This document shows positions 1 to 7,652 of a stretch of DNA of 64,000 nt, in pieces; the first letter of the stretch is position 1; each line of letters opens with the position of its first letter. Source of the DNA: Desulfoluna limicola (GTDB lineage Bacteria > Desulfobacterota > Desulfobacteria > Desulfobacterales > Desulfolunaceae). Location of the stretch: NCBI RefSeq assembly GCF_021654575.1, contig NZ_AP024488.1, positions 4,301,501 to 4,365,500 on the forward strand, in the 5' to 3' direction. The notes below the pieces were generated by a model. That model was not told the DNA's origin and did not search any database. It was given only the letters and a program-made list of their open reading frames with translations. Made by a program: the position numbers and the translations under genes.

Positions 1-270
1 GCCCATCGCTACTTCATCAAAAACAAAACCCTTTACCCCCTTATCAAGGAGAAACAGGTCATGCTGCTTACCCTCCTCGAAGGAGAGGTTATCAAGGGCC
101 TTGTGGAAAATTTTTCACGGTATGATGTTGAAATGCGGATGAAAGGCGGGGTGGGGCTCACGGTCCTTAGACACGCGATATACGATATCACGGACAAAAA
201 GGGACGCTGCTACCTGAAGAGCTTTCAGAAGGAGGCAAGGGACTGGAAACGAAGCGCGTTGTACATATAA
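1..270 (+). CDS. C-terminal part of a protein with an Hfq/Sm-like domain (5' end outside window)
   Basis: The frame is open from base 1, so only the last 89 residues are visible. The pattern (hydrophobic strand, LLEGEVIKGLVENFSRYDVE, then VLRHAIYDIT) follows the Sm1/Sm2 layout of the RNA chaperone Hfq, which has a G-x(4)-G-x(4)-F turn and a [YF]KHAI signature. Here RHAI replaces KHAI. Some 22 basic and aromatic residues follow the Sm2 strand. Hfq itself is short and usually has the Sm fold near its N-terminus, whereas here at least 20 residues precede it and more lie outside the window. It is probably an Hfq-related domain at the end of a larger protein, or a divergent Hfq. RNA binding is inferred from the fold only. 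Confidence 0.6.
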   Translation, partial: AHRYFIKNKTLYPLIKEKQVMLLTLLEGEVIKGLVENFSRYDVEMRMKGGVGLTVLRHAIYDITDKKGRCYLKSFQKEARDWKRSALYI

Positions 271-299
271 CAACCGTGCGTTGTTCATAAATTGAATGA

Positions 300-472
300 G
301 CCTTCGGCGGCCCTGGCGGGGAACCCAACCATAGAAACCTTTGGCAGGCGGGTTTCAGAGATCGCACCCAGCTTAACATCGAATCAAAAGCGGATGTGAT
401 TTGCCCCGAGAAACGAGGGGTGAAACGCATTCGCAACCCGCTTTCAAAGTGGCACACCTTTCCGGCTGAGGC
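300..472. repeat. Modular palindromic intergenic element, copy 1
   Basis: It starts with GCCTTCGGCGG and ends with CCGGCTGAGGC, imperfect inverted ends. The central hairpin (390-434) has the conserved loop GAGAAACGA and arms with 13 of 18 positions paired. A shared tail follows (AACCCGCTTTCAAAG, then GTGGCACACC). The motif CCATAGAAGGC just downstream (about 493-503) recurs beside other copies. Confidence 0.75.
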
Positions 473-536
473 TCGTTTTCCCAAGCACTTCAGCCATAGA
501 AGGCCGCTTTATAGGACGTGAACAGTTACCAATACA

Positions 537-1445
537 CTATGATTTTCCCCTCAAAATATTTTCCAGGGCCGCTTCCAGAGAGGGGTGAGCAAAGGAAAAC
601 CCCCAGCTTGAGAGTTTTTCAGGCACCACACGCTGGCTGGCGATGATCTCGCCGCCGAGTTCCCCCATGGCCAATCTAAGGGCAAAAAGAGGAATGGGAA
701 AAGGAGCCGGCCGCCCCAAAGCTCCGGCAAGGGCCTTGGAAAAGTCCTTGTTTCTTACGACATAGGGCGCACAAAAATTCACGGGGCCTTCCGCACTGTC
801 ACACCCCATCAAAAAGATCAACGCATCCACAAGATCATCCATATGAATCCACGGGAACCACTGTTCCCCACTCGCAAGGGGACCGCCAAGGCCGAGCTTG
901 TATGGCGTAAGCATGGCATCCAGTGCGCCCCCGCCCAACCCGAGCACCCCGCCGAAACGCATGATCACCACCCGCACGCCCTTGGCTGAGGCAGCCATGG
1001 CTTCTGCTTCCCAACGCTTGCACAGCTCCGCAAGAAACCCGTCGCCACCGGCATCATCTTCGGCCAGCAGCGTGTCCCCCCGATCTCCGTAGAAGCCCAC
1101 GGCGGAGGCACTGAGCAGCACCGTCTTTGCGCTCGGGCTGATGGCATTCACCACATGCTCCGTGGTAAGAAGGCGACTCTCCACAATCTCCGCTTTTTTT
1201 TCTTCGTTCCAGCGGGTGAAGATGCTGCGTCCGGCCAGGTTAATGACCACCTCACTGCGTGCAACCTCCTCCTGCCAGGGACCGGCAACAGTGGTATCAC
1301 AGGTGATGGTACGAAACCGGTCCCGTCCCAGGAGCGACGAAAGGCCATTGCGACCGGTCACTGCGACGTCATGCCCCTCCTCCAGAAGTCGGGTTGCCAC
1401 GGCAGTACCGACAAAACCAGTTCCACCTGTGATCAAAACATTCAT
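537..1445 (-). CDS. TIGR01777-type NAD(P)-dependent epimerase/SDR protein
   Basis: A 302-residue extended short-chain dehydrogenase/reductase of the YfcH-like group. The N-terminus MNVLITGGTGFVGTAVA is a Rossmann GxxGxxG nucleotide-binding loop, and the C-terminal RVVPEKLSSWGFSFAHPSLE matches the DUF1731 tail of this family. The ATG at 1445 is preferred over the in-frame ATG at 1460 because GGGAGAGAG sits just upstream of it as a Shine-Dalgarno sequence. Substrates of this family are unsettled. It stands alone between a repeat element and the ferredoxin gene, both read leftward. Confidence 0.9.
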   Translation of the reverse strand: MNVLITGGTGFVGTAVATRLLEEGHDVAVTGRNGLSSLLGRDRFRTITCDTTVAGPWQEEVARSEVVINLAGRSIFTRWNEEKKAEIVESRLLTTEHVVNAISPSAKTVLLSASAVGFYGDRGDTLLAEDDAGGDGFLAELCKRWEAEAMAASAKGVRVVIMRFGGVLGLGGGALDAMLTPYKLGLGGPLASGEQWFPWIHMDDLVDALIFLMGCDSAEGPVNFCAPYVVRNKDFSKALAGALGRPAPFPIPLFALRLAMGELGGEIIASQRVVPEKLSSWGFSFAHPSLEAALENILRGKS

Positions 1446-1593
1446 GCCACTCTCTCCCATGCTTAACCCATTATGTCAAACCCCTGGCACGGTGATACCC
1501 CACCGCCAGAGCCCAGGCACTGAAAGGGAAGCCCCATCCCCCAGGCACACTGAAGGGATGGGGCATTGGGCGCGTCGTCCGGAGACGACGCCA

Positions 1594-1788
1594 TCAGTCC
1601 TCCCAGGTAATACAGTCGGCGGGGCAAGCGTCCATGGACTCTTCAATAAGGCCCTCATCCCCCCCTTCAGCCTTAATAACCAGAGCCTTTCCGGCATCCT
1701 CATCAAATTCAAACACATCAGGAGCGATCTCAACGCACGCTTCGCATCCCATGCACTCCTCTTCATCTATCACGACACGCTTTCCCAT
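1594..1788 (-). CDS. Small [4Fe-4S] ferredoxin
   Basis: A 64-residue, strongly acidic protein. Cys12, Cys15, Cys18 (CMGCEAC) and Cys55 followed by Pro (DACPADC) form the ligand set of a single [4Fe-4S] cluster, and an additional Cys59 is present. The layout resembles the monocluster ferredoxins of sulfate-reducing bacteria. It would act as a cytoplasmic low-potential electron carrier. AGGAGGAG precedes the ATG. No redox partner gene is adjacent. Confidence 0.92.
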   Translation of the reverse strand: MGKRVVIDEEECMGCEACVEIAPDVFEFDEDAGKALVIKAEGGDEGLIEESMDACPADCITWED

Positions 1789-1846
1789 ACTCTCCTCCTG
1801 TTGGTAGTGAACAACTGTTAGTCAGGTACTGCCTGTTGAAAAGAGC

Positions 1847-2047
1847 TCACGCCAGGGTGGCGACCCACCCCGCCCGATAGCGTTTGCTGCATCGGGGGCA
1901 GATAAGGATCACCTCGGCCCTGAGGTCCTCCTGAGCGGCAAAGGAGACGTGAAACCCGTCTTCATAGCCGCATCCGGGACAACGGCTGAACTCTTTATCC
2001 ACGTGGACATCCTCCGGGGCATGGGCCCCGGTCGGATGATCAGTCAT
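1847..2047 (-). CDS. Short zinc-ribbon protein
   Basis: A protein of 66 residues if translation starts at the ATG at 2047, which overlaps the stop of the upstream gene by a few bases and suggests coupled translation. Two CxxC knuckles (RCPGCGYEDGF and LICPRCSKRY) form a probable zinc ribbon in the second half, and the first 25 residues are His/Asp-rich. A longer in-frame start at 2104 would lie inside the upstream gene and is less likely. The function is unknown. Confidence 0.6.
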   Translation of the reverse strand: MTDHPTGAHAPEDVHVDKEFSRCPGCGYEDGFHVSFAAQEDLRAEVILICPRCSKRYRAGWVATLA

Positions 2048-2273
2048 TGATAGGCGCCGGGTTGCAGACATCTTTTTCACTGACGGCGCTTCTGCCGCAG
2101 TCATTGCAAAAGAATTTGAACTCCATCACCTGTGGTTTGCAGACATGTTTTTCATTACTCACCTGCTTTCCACAGTGCTTACAGCTGTAAATTTTTCCCA
2201 CTTCCGTGGGCTCACACAGATGGCCTTTATCCGAGGTCACCTTACCGCATGTTTTGCATTCGTATGCTGTCAT
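2040..2273 (-). CDS. Triple zinc-knuckle repeat protein
   Basis: A 77-residue protein made of three repeats of about 24 residues, each with a CxxCG pair and a later Cys-x-Pro (CKTCGK...LCEP, CKHCGK...VCKP, CNDCGR...VCNP). The start at 2273 is supported by AAGGAG in good position. A longer in-frame ORF extends upstream but lacks the repeat character. It is likely cotranscribed with the zinc-ribbon gene it overlaps. Zinc binding is inferred from the Cys pattern, and no specific family is recognised. Confidence 0.65.
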   Translation of the reverse strand: MTAYECKTCGKVTSDKGHLCEPTEVGKIYSCKHCGKQVSNEKHVCKPQVMEFKFFCNDCGRSAVSEKDVCNPAPIND

Positions 2274-2905
2274 GATTGGCTCCTTATCCTTCCCGGTGCA
2301 CAGGCATAGTGGTAAAAGCCCACCTCTTGATGGGCAGACATCAGGGGGGACAGACTGCATCGGCCATTTACACACACGCACCCGAAGCGTTGAGAAGACC
2401 ATTGACAAGTAAAGACAAGAGATGAGCTGTGCATGCATAAAAAGCTGAGAATCTGCACAATGTGATAAACGCCCACGGCTGTGAACACGAGTAGGCCGTT
2501 TCCCCCGGGTCGAATCGTCTGATCAATTGCGACCGGGGTTGGGTAAAAAAAGCGCAGGAACACCCGGCGAAAGGTCAATTGCCGGGTCATGGATCAATAA
2601 GGGGGCAACCCCAGAGGATAACACGTATTTGGTTTGTTTAAATCTGCACCAATCCCATTGAGATGTCAACACCATGTTCCCCGTGACAGAGCCCGCCAGG
2701 CCCCTTTCAGAAAACGTCCCGAGCACCCTCCAGAGCAGTTTATCATGCATTTTTTCAATGATTTACTTGACGACAACGTCAAAACTAGCAAATAGTATGG
2801 GAGAAGGAAATTAAATCCCCCTTATGTGACCCATGCATCCCCCGGTCTGTTTGGAACACCCCGACCCCCGACATATCAAAAAACCGAGATTCAACTGGAG
2901 GTGCC
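2274..2905. other. Intergenic region between divergent genes
   Basis: No convincing gene is seen on either strand. It must carry the promoters of the leftward zinc-ribbon pair and of the rightward aminotransferase pair. The only clear structure is the inverted repeat at 2767-2782. Confidence 0.6.
2767..2782. promoter_or_regulatory. Inverted repeat TTGACG-N4-CGTCAA, possible operator
   Basis: A perfect 6-bp inverted repeat about 125 bp upstream of the first aminotransferase. It could be a dimeric regulator site. TTGACG may also double as a -35 box, although no good -10 lies at standard spacing. Confidence 0.35.
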
Positions 2906-4351
2906 ATGCAAAAGCATTTCACGGATAGCCCCTCGCCGCCACCAGAAGCACCCGGGGAGCCGTCTCTGGGGCCTGACGAGAAGCGGGATATCGTCAAACG
3001 ATTTTCAAAGCACCTCAACAGGGGTCAGATCCGGTACTTGAGGGCCGGTCATCTCGACATCCTCGAAAGCCGGAGAAAAGCCCTCGGATTTACAGAGCCC
3101 GAGTCGGGCCGTTTTATGTTCGACTGCTTCACCTCGGCCGGATGCTTCAATGTGGGACGCAGCAACCCCATCGTCCGGAGGGCCCTTGAAGAAGCCCTTT
3201 CAACCTGTGACATGGGAAGTTGCCACCTTCTTTCCGAAGCCAAGATCCGATTTGCGAAAACGTTGGTGGAAAAGGCTCCCGGGGACCTGACCCATCTCTT
3301 TTTCGCCGCAGGGGGCGGAGAGGCCATTGACTGCGCCCTGAAACTCGCCCTCGGTGCCACGGGCAGGCCCGAGGTCATCTCCACGATAAAAGCGTATCAC
3401 GGCCACACCGGCCTTGCCCTCTCCGTCAACGGAAAGGAGCACTACCGCAAATACTTTGAACCCCTCATGCCCAATGTGCACGTTGCCCCCTTCAATGATC
3501 TGGACGCGATCAAAAGGGCGGCAAGCACCAAAACGGCGGCGATCATCATCGAGCCGGTGCAAGGCGAGGCGGGGATTCATGTGGCCGAAGCGGGCTATGT
3601 CCAGGGGCTGAGAACACTCTGCGATGGGCTTGGGATTTTTTTGATTTTTGATGAGGTACAAACCGGCTTCGGGCGCACCGGCAAGCTCTTTGCGGCAGAA
3701 CACTACGGCGTCTCACCGGATATCCTGGCCACGGCCAAATCCATCGGGGGTGGGCTTTTCCCCAATGGTGCCGTGCTCTACAAAATGAGCCGGGATGTGG
3801 AGCGGTTTCTGGATGACTGGCCGGCGTTTCACCTCTCCTACAGCGGAGGCAGCGACATCGGATGCCATGTGTCGCTTGCTGTGTTGGAGGAGATCGACAG
3901 GCTCTCTCTCTGCGATAATGCCCTGGAGCGAGGCGCACAGTTCCGGCAGGCCCTTGTGGAGATCCAGGCCGAAAACCCCGGTATTATCCGGGAAATCCGT
4001 GGTATCGGACTCATGGTCGGTATCGAGTATATTCACGAATTCATGGGTCCCATGATGTCCAACGCCCTGGCAGAGGGTGGCGTGTTTGCCGCATATTCGG
4101 GAAATGCTCCCCAGGTGATGCGGTTCATGCTGCCCCTCACCGTCAGCCGCGAGGAAATTGATCTTGTGGTAGATGTCATTCGTCAGGCAATCCGCACCAT
4201 GAAAACCCTTCTTCCCATAGCCCTCCCCGCCGCAAAAATTCCGGGGGTCCTGACACTTCTCAACAACGAGAAAATCCAGACCGTTACCTTCAACTGGCTG
4301 AGAAACCTGGAGTCGGTCGGTCAATTCATCACCCAGGGACGAAGGAGGTAA
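2906..4351 (+). CDS. Class III aminotransferase, catalytically complete member of the pair
   Basis: A 481-residue PLP-dependent fold-type I enzyme of the ornithine/acetylornithine/GABA aminotransferase superfamily. Visible motifs are GGGEAIDCALK (phosphate loop), AYHGHTG (PLP-stacking YHG), FDEVQTGFGRTG with cofactor Asp249, and ILATAKSIGGG with Schiff-base Lys278. The variant SGGSDIGC replaces the usual FGGNPLAC segment. GGAGGTGCC precedes the ATG. The gene ends 4 bp before a paralogue that lacks the lysine, so the two are probably one transcript and may form a heteromer. Substrate is not evident from the neighbours. About 65 extra residues follow the usual C-terminal end. Confidence 0.9.
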   Translation: MQKHFTDSPSPPPEAPGEPSLGPDEKRDIVKRFSKHLNRGQIRYLRAGHLDILESRRKALGFTEPESGRFMFDCFTSAGCFNVGRSNPIVRRALEEALSTCDMGSCHLLSEAKIRFAKTLVEKAPGDLTHLFFAAGGGEAIDCALKLALGATGRPEVISTIKAYHGHTGLALSVNGKEHYRKYFEPLMPNVHVAPFNDLDAIKRAASTKTAAIIIEPVQGEAGIHVAEAGYVQGLRTLCDGLGIFLIFDEVQTGFGRTGKLFAAEHYGVSPDILATAKSIGGGLFPNGAVLYKMSRDVERFLDDWPAFHLSYSGGSDIGCHVSLAVLEEIDRLSLCDNALERGAQFRQALVEIQAENPGIIREIRGIGLMVGIEYIHEFMGPMMSNALAEGGVFAAYSGNAPQVMRFMLPLTVSREEIDLVVDVIRQAIRTMKTLLPIALPAAKIPGVLTLLNNEKIQTVTFNWLRNLESVGQFITQGRRR

Positions 4352-4355
4352 TCCC

Positions 4356-5606
4356 ATGGACAAACGAGCAAAAAAAGCCACCGTCCTAAAGGAGCTTCCC
4401 ATCAGCCCCAGCACCATAAAACGCATGCAACAACTTGGACACGGATTCCTCGAGGGCCATCGCAACGGAGCCTGGATTGAAGACCCCGAGGGAAACGCCT
4501 ACCTCGATGCCGCAACTGCCTGCGGCACCTACAACCTGGGAAGATGCCCTTCAACCATTATGGCGGCACTAAAAGATGCGGCGGCCTCCACAGACCAGGG
4601 AAACTTCCCCCTCATCTCCGCCGAAAAAGCCTCCCTTGCCGAAGCCCTGGCCCACTTTGCTCCCGAAGGGCTGTCGTGTGTGATGTTCAGCGTCGTGCGG
4701 GGGGAGTCCATGGACTTCTCCTGCAAGCTGGCCCGGGGGGCCACGGGACGCTCCGAGCTTATCTCGCTGTCAGGCTCCTGGTTCGGCCACACGGGTTTTG
4801 CCATGAGCCTCTCCGACCGACAGGACAAACACCTCTACGGCGCCATGCTCCCGGATACCCATACCATCCCGTGGGGAGATCTCAACCGGGCCGAAGAAGC
4901 CGTCACCCGAAACACCGCAGCCCTCATTTTGGAGCCCGTTCAAGCCGAGCGCCAGTGCAGGCCGGCAACCAGAGAGTACCTCACGGCCCTGCGAAGAGTC
5001 ACACGGGAGCAAGGGGCCCTTCTCATCTTTGATGAAACCCAGACAGGCTTCGGCAGGTGCGGTGCACGTTTTGCCTGTGAAGAGATGGGGGTCACGCCGG
5101 ACATCCTCATCACGGGTGAAGCCCTGGGAGCGGGTGTCTTCCCCATCTGCGCCACCCTCTTCACCAAAAAGATCCATCGTTTCCTCAACAGCCATCCCCT
5201 CATCCACCTCTCCACCTTTGGCGGCTCAGACGTGGGGTGCCGGGTGGCCCTGACGGCCTTAGAAGAGTACCAGCGCATCGCGCCATGGAAGAATGCCCTT
5301 CGCATGGGAAACCGGATCAAAGAGGAGCTTGAAGACCTGCAGAAGGCCTACCCGGAGCTGATCACCTCCGTAAACGGCATGGGGCTGCTCCTGGCCCTCA
5401 CCTTCCCCTCCCAGAGAAAGGCAGTCGCCTTCTGCCGAATGGCCAAGGGCCACGGCCTGTTTGTGGTGCCGGGGGCGGTGTCATGCGAAAGCGTGGTCCT
5501 GCGCCCCTCCCTTCTGTTGACTGAAGGTGAGTCGGACCACCTGATCTCTGCCGTGAAGGAATCACTGAAGGAACTGAAGGCGGCATCGGCGGACGAGGCA
5601 AGCTGA
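4356..5606 (+). CDS. Class III aminotransferase paralogue with Glu in place of the PLP lysine
   Basis: A 416-residue homologue of the upstream gene. The cofactor Asp is kept (Asp226 in FDETQTGFGRCG), but exactly 29 residues later, where the first protein has Lys278, this one has Glu255 (ITGEALGAG against ATAKSIGGG; codon GAA at 5118-5120). The PLP-stacking YHG is changed to WFG, and the phosphate loop reads VRGES. The ORF is intact, with a good Shine-Dalgarno and no frameshift, so it looks maintained. Without the lysine it cannot form the normal internal aldimine. A non-catalytic or regulatory partner of the upstream enzyme is the simplest inference. Confidence 0.88.
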   Translation: MDKRAKKATVLKELPISPSTIKRMQQLGHGFLEGHRNGAWIEDPEGNAYLDAATACGTYNLGRCPSTIMAALKDAAASTDQGNFPLISAEKASLAEALAHFAPEGLSCVMFSVVRGESMDFSCKLARGATGRSELISLSGSWFGHTGFAMSLSDRQDKHLYGAMLPDTHTIPWGDLNRAEEAVTRNTAALILEPVQAERQCRPATREYLTALRRVTREQGALLIFDETQTGFGRCGARFACEEMGVTPDILITGEALGAGVFPICATLFTKKIHRFLNSHPLIHLSTFGGSDVGCRVALTALEEYQRIAPWKNALRMGNRIKEELEDLQKAYPELITSVNGMGLLLALTFPSQRKAVAFCRMAKGHGLFVVPGAVSCESVVLRPSLLLTEGESDHLISAVKESLKELKAASADEAS

Positions 5607-5618
5607 CCGAAAAACGTT

Positions 5619-5818
5619 GCCTCCGGCGGGCAGGGGCTTAGCCCCAGCACCCCAGATTGCGAATGATCCCGGCCTTCGTTCCTCAGGCCGATCACATTCG
5701 CTGGAAGGCACTAGCCGTGGTGCAAGAATTAATACCACGTTGCATTGTCCCGAGGAACGAGGGGCAATGCAACGTGAAAACCTGGGGTCCAGGGAATCAT
5801 CCCCTGGCCGCCGGAGGC
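5619..5818. repeat. Modular palindromic intergenic element, copy 2
   Basis: It has full inverted ends GCCTCCGGCGG and CCGCCGGAGGC. It contains GGGGCttaGCCCC (5633-5645), a hairpin with loop TTCGTTCCTCA (5659-5701), and a second hairpin with the same loop on the other strand (GAGGAACGA) but other arms (ACGTTGCATTG and CAATGCAACGT, 5737-5775). The right end overlaps the last codons of lgt. Confidence 0.85.
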
Positions 5819-6597
5819 TCTTCATTCGTTAAGGCCTTGGCGCCTCGCACCAGGAGAAAAAGCCCGACCAAGATCATGGGGATGCTCAGTATCTGGCCCA
5901 TGGTAAGGGGGAGTTCGGCGGCCCAGAAGGCCTGGCGGGTTTTAAAGGTTTCAAGGGCCAGTCGGCTTGAAAAAATCGCCGTCAGAAACAGCCCCGAAAG
6001 AAAGCCGCTGCCCTTTGCGGCGCCCGCCCTGTCGCAGCCATACAGAAGCAGAAACACCAGGATGCAGACAAGGGATTCATAGAGCTGCACGGGGTGCCTC
6101 GGCATCCCGTCCACCCGGGCGAAGATCACGGCCCATGGAACGTCGGCGGGATGCCCCACAATCTCTGAATTAAAAAAGTTCCCCAGGCGTACAAAGGCCC
6201 CGCCCATTGCTGCCGGCACCGTCAAAAGATCCAGCAGCCCCCAAAAGGGAAGCCTCTCTTTTCGCGTGAAGAGCCCCAGAGAGAGAAGAAACCCAAGAAG
6301 GCCCCCATGGCTTGCCAGCCCGCCTTTCCACACCATGAGTATCTCCAGGGGATGGGCCAGGTAATACCCCGGTTCGTAAAAGAGGCAGTGGGCCAGGCGC
6401 GCCCCGGCAAGGGTTCCCACAATAAGATAAAACAATAGCGAGTCGGTGCTGACGGAAAGCCCGGCTTGTTTCGCCCGCCGTTCCATATAAAACAGGCCGA
6501 AGAGAAAGGCACAGGCAAAAAAAAGGCCGTACCACCTCACCTCCAAAGGCCCCAAGCTGAACAGCTCGGGGCGTATGTTCCAGACCAGATAGGTCAT
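5797..6597 (-). CDS. lgt: Prolipoprotein diacylglyceryl transferase
   Basis: A 266-residue inner-membrane enzyme that moves diacylglycerol from phosphatidylglycerol onto the lipobox cysteine of prolipoproteins. The Lgt signature is complete at 132-148 (GGAFVRLGNFFNSEIVG, with Arg137, Asn140 and Glu145). His98 in SHGG corresponds to the essential HGG motif, and about seven hydrophobic segments are visible. Its substrates would include the lipoproteins in this window (BamD, the TPR lipoprotein, the 62 kb lipoprotein). The last residues (EEPPAARG) are encoded by repeat copy 2, so the C-terminus has been replaced or extended by the element. Confidence 0.96.
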   Translation of the reverse strand: MTYLVWNIRPELFSLGPLEVRWYGLFFACAFLFGLFYMERRAKQAGLSVSTDSLLFYLIVGTLAGARLAHCLFYEPGYYLAHPLEILMVWKGGLASHGGLLGFLLSLGLFTRKERLPFWGLLDLLTVPAAMGGAFVRLGNFFNSEIVGHPADVPWAVIFARVDGMPRHPVQLYESLVCILVFLLLYGCDRAGAAKGSGFLSGLFLTAIFSSRLALETFKTRQAFWAAELPLTMGQILSIPMILVGLFLLVRGAKALTNEEPPAARG

Positions 6598-7167
6598 GAT
6601 GATAAATTCCAGATATTTTCACTGTGCGATTTTCAGTCGACTGAAATACCGAGTCGGCTTCTTTAACCATAACGCCTTTTTTGCCACTATTCAGCCCGTT
6701 TGTCGGTTCCACGATTCGGGCCTCTCCGACAGCCGGAGTTATTCGAGCTAAAGCCACCCCTGAAAACCTATTCCAAACGGTGTCGAAATACACACAGGGA
6801 TCCCCGGTCACTCGGCCAGCCAAAGGATGACGTATCATCTTGAAGAGGAAGCCACACATCGGTCCCCGCATCTCTGATAGCCGGGGAAGACGTCTAAAAT
6901 ATGACCACCAGCACCCGATGATGCCAATCATCAAACAACAGCAGCAATGGACTACAGCGCTACAAACTATAATTTGAAACATTTGCGGAAATGGAATCGA
7001 AGTACCCATAACTTATGCGCTTGTCACGCATGGTGCACCCTCTTACACACAACGCGAATGCGAACGGGACACACGTTGCATCATTGCATCCGTATCGCAT
7101 TCGCCACCAGGTTTCCAGGTGCCTCCACCTGGCCGCCGGGGCACGATTTTGGTTCTTCCAACAAAAC
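6598..7167. other. Intergenic region with a second type of repeat
   Basis: Apart from the repeat at 6782-6893 nothing gene-like is seen. The long leftward frame at 6170-7009 runs through lgt in another frame and is not credible. Confidence 0.55.
6782..6893. repeat. Degenerate GGATCCCCGGTCA...GGGGAAGACG repeat
   Basis: It contains GGGATCCCCGGTCACTCGG followed by GGATGACG, then GGTCCCCGCATC and GCCGGGGAAGACG. This resembles the GGATCCCCGG(N)CCGGGGATGACG type of intergenic palindrome seen in many proteobacteria. Related pieces occur at 45878-45980 and 59064-59165 on the opposite strand. Confidence 0.5.
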
Positions 7168-7204
7168 AAAAAGGCCGGCTCCCCCAGAGGGAGGCCGGCC
7201 TTTT
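7168..7204 (-). terminator. Rho-independent terminator of yebG
   Basis: A stem of AAAGGCCGGC-TCCC pairing with GGGA-GGCCGGCCTTT, with one bulged G, around a short loop. On the minus strand it ends in a T-rich run and lies about 50 bp past the yebG stop. Confidence 0.8.
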
Positions 7205-7252
7205 CCGGTAAAGGCTCCTGGGTCAGGGCCTTCACGTAAAACGGGCTGTCGA

Positions 7253-7573
7253 TTACGCCTTTTTCTTTGGCGCTTTGGCCGAAGCCGACTTTTTAGAGGA
7301 CTTCCCCGGGGCCCCTTCCGGAGCTTCATCCGCTTGGGGGCGAGGGGTAGCGCCCTTGAGAATGGCCCCCAGCTGATCCCGGTGTTCGGCCATGTACATG
7401 GAGAGATTTTCCAGGCTCTCTTCGGAGAGATCCAGGCCCGATGCACCGATGAACGCATGGAGATTCTCGGCAATATCGAGCATCTTGTCGTAGGCATCCG
7501 CCTCTTTTTTGGTGGTAAACGTCATCTTTTCGACCCCATCACGAACCACAACGTATTTTACGATGACTGCCAT
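7253..7573 (-). CDS. yebG: YebG family SOS-inducible protein
   Basis: A 106-residue protein whose start (MAVIVKYVVVRDGVEKMTF, then TTKKEADAYDKMLD) is closely similar to E. coli YebG, a LexA-regulated protein of unknown function. The last 25 residues are a Lys/Ala/Ser-rich tail (KSSKKSASAKAPKKKA), basic where the E. coli tail is acidic, which could favour nucleic acid contact. GGAGGAG precedes the ATG. It follows yebC by 79 bp on the same strand. No clear LexA box was identified in that gap, so SOS control is only inferred from the family. Confidence 0.9.
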   Translation of the reverse strand: MAVIVKYVVVRDGVEKMTFTTKKEADAYDKMLDIAENLHAFIGASGLDLSEESLENLSMYMAEHRDQLGAILKGATPRPQADEAPEGAPGKSSKKSASAKAPKKKA

Positions 7574-7610
7574 CTGTCTCCTCCAGCGTCTCCTCGGCTC
7601 GGGGCACAGG

Positions 7611-7631
7611 GGCGGGCAATCTCTGCCCGCC
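7611..7631 (-). terminator. Hairpin between yebC and yebG
   Basis: A perfect 8-bp stem GGCGGGCA/TGCCCGCC with loop ATCTC. It has no strong U-run, so it may weaken read-through from yebC into yebG or stabilise the yebC message rather than fully terminate. Confidence 0.5.
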
Positions 7632-7652
7632 GTCCCTCACCCATCTTGATGA

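Noticed and set aside
3713..4465. Long minus-strand ORF (250 aa) inside the aminotransferase pair
   Set aside because: It lies antisense to a gene with clear family motifs and has no family resemblance; it reflects GC-rich codon bias.
6170..7009. 279-aa minus-strand ORF overlapping lgt
   Set aside because: Overlaps lgt in another frame and runs through the degenerate repeat; no ribosome-binding site or domain.
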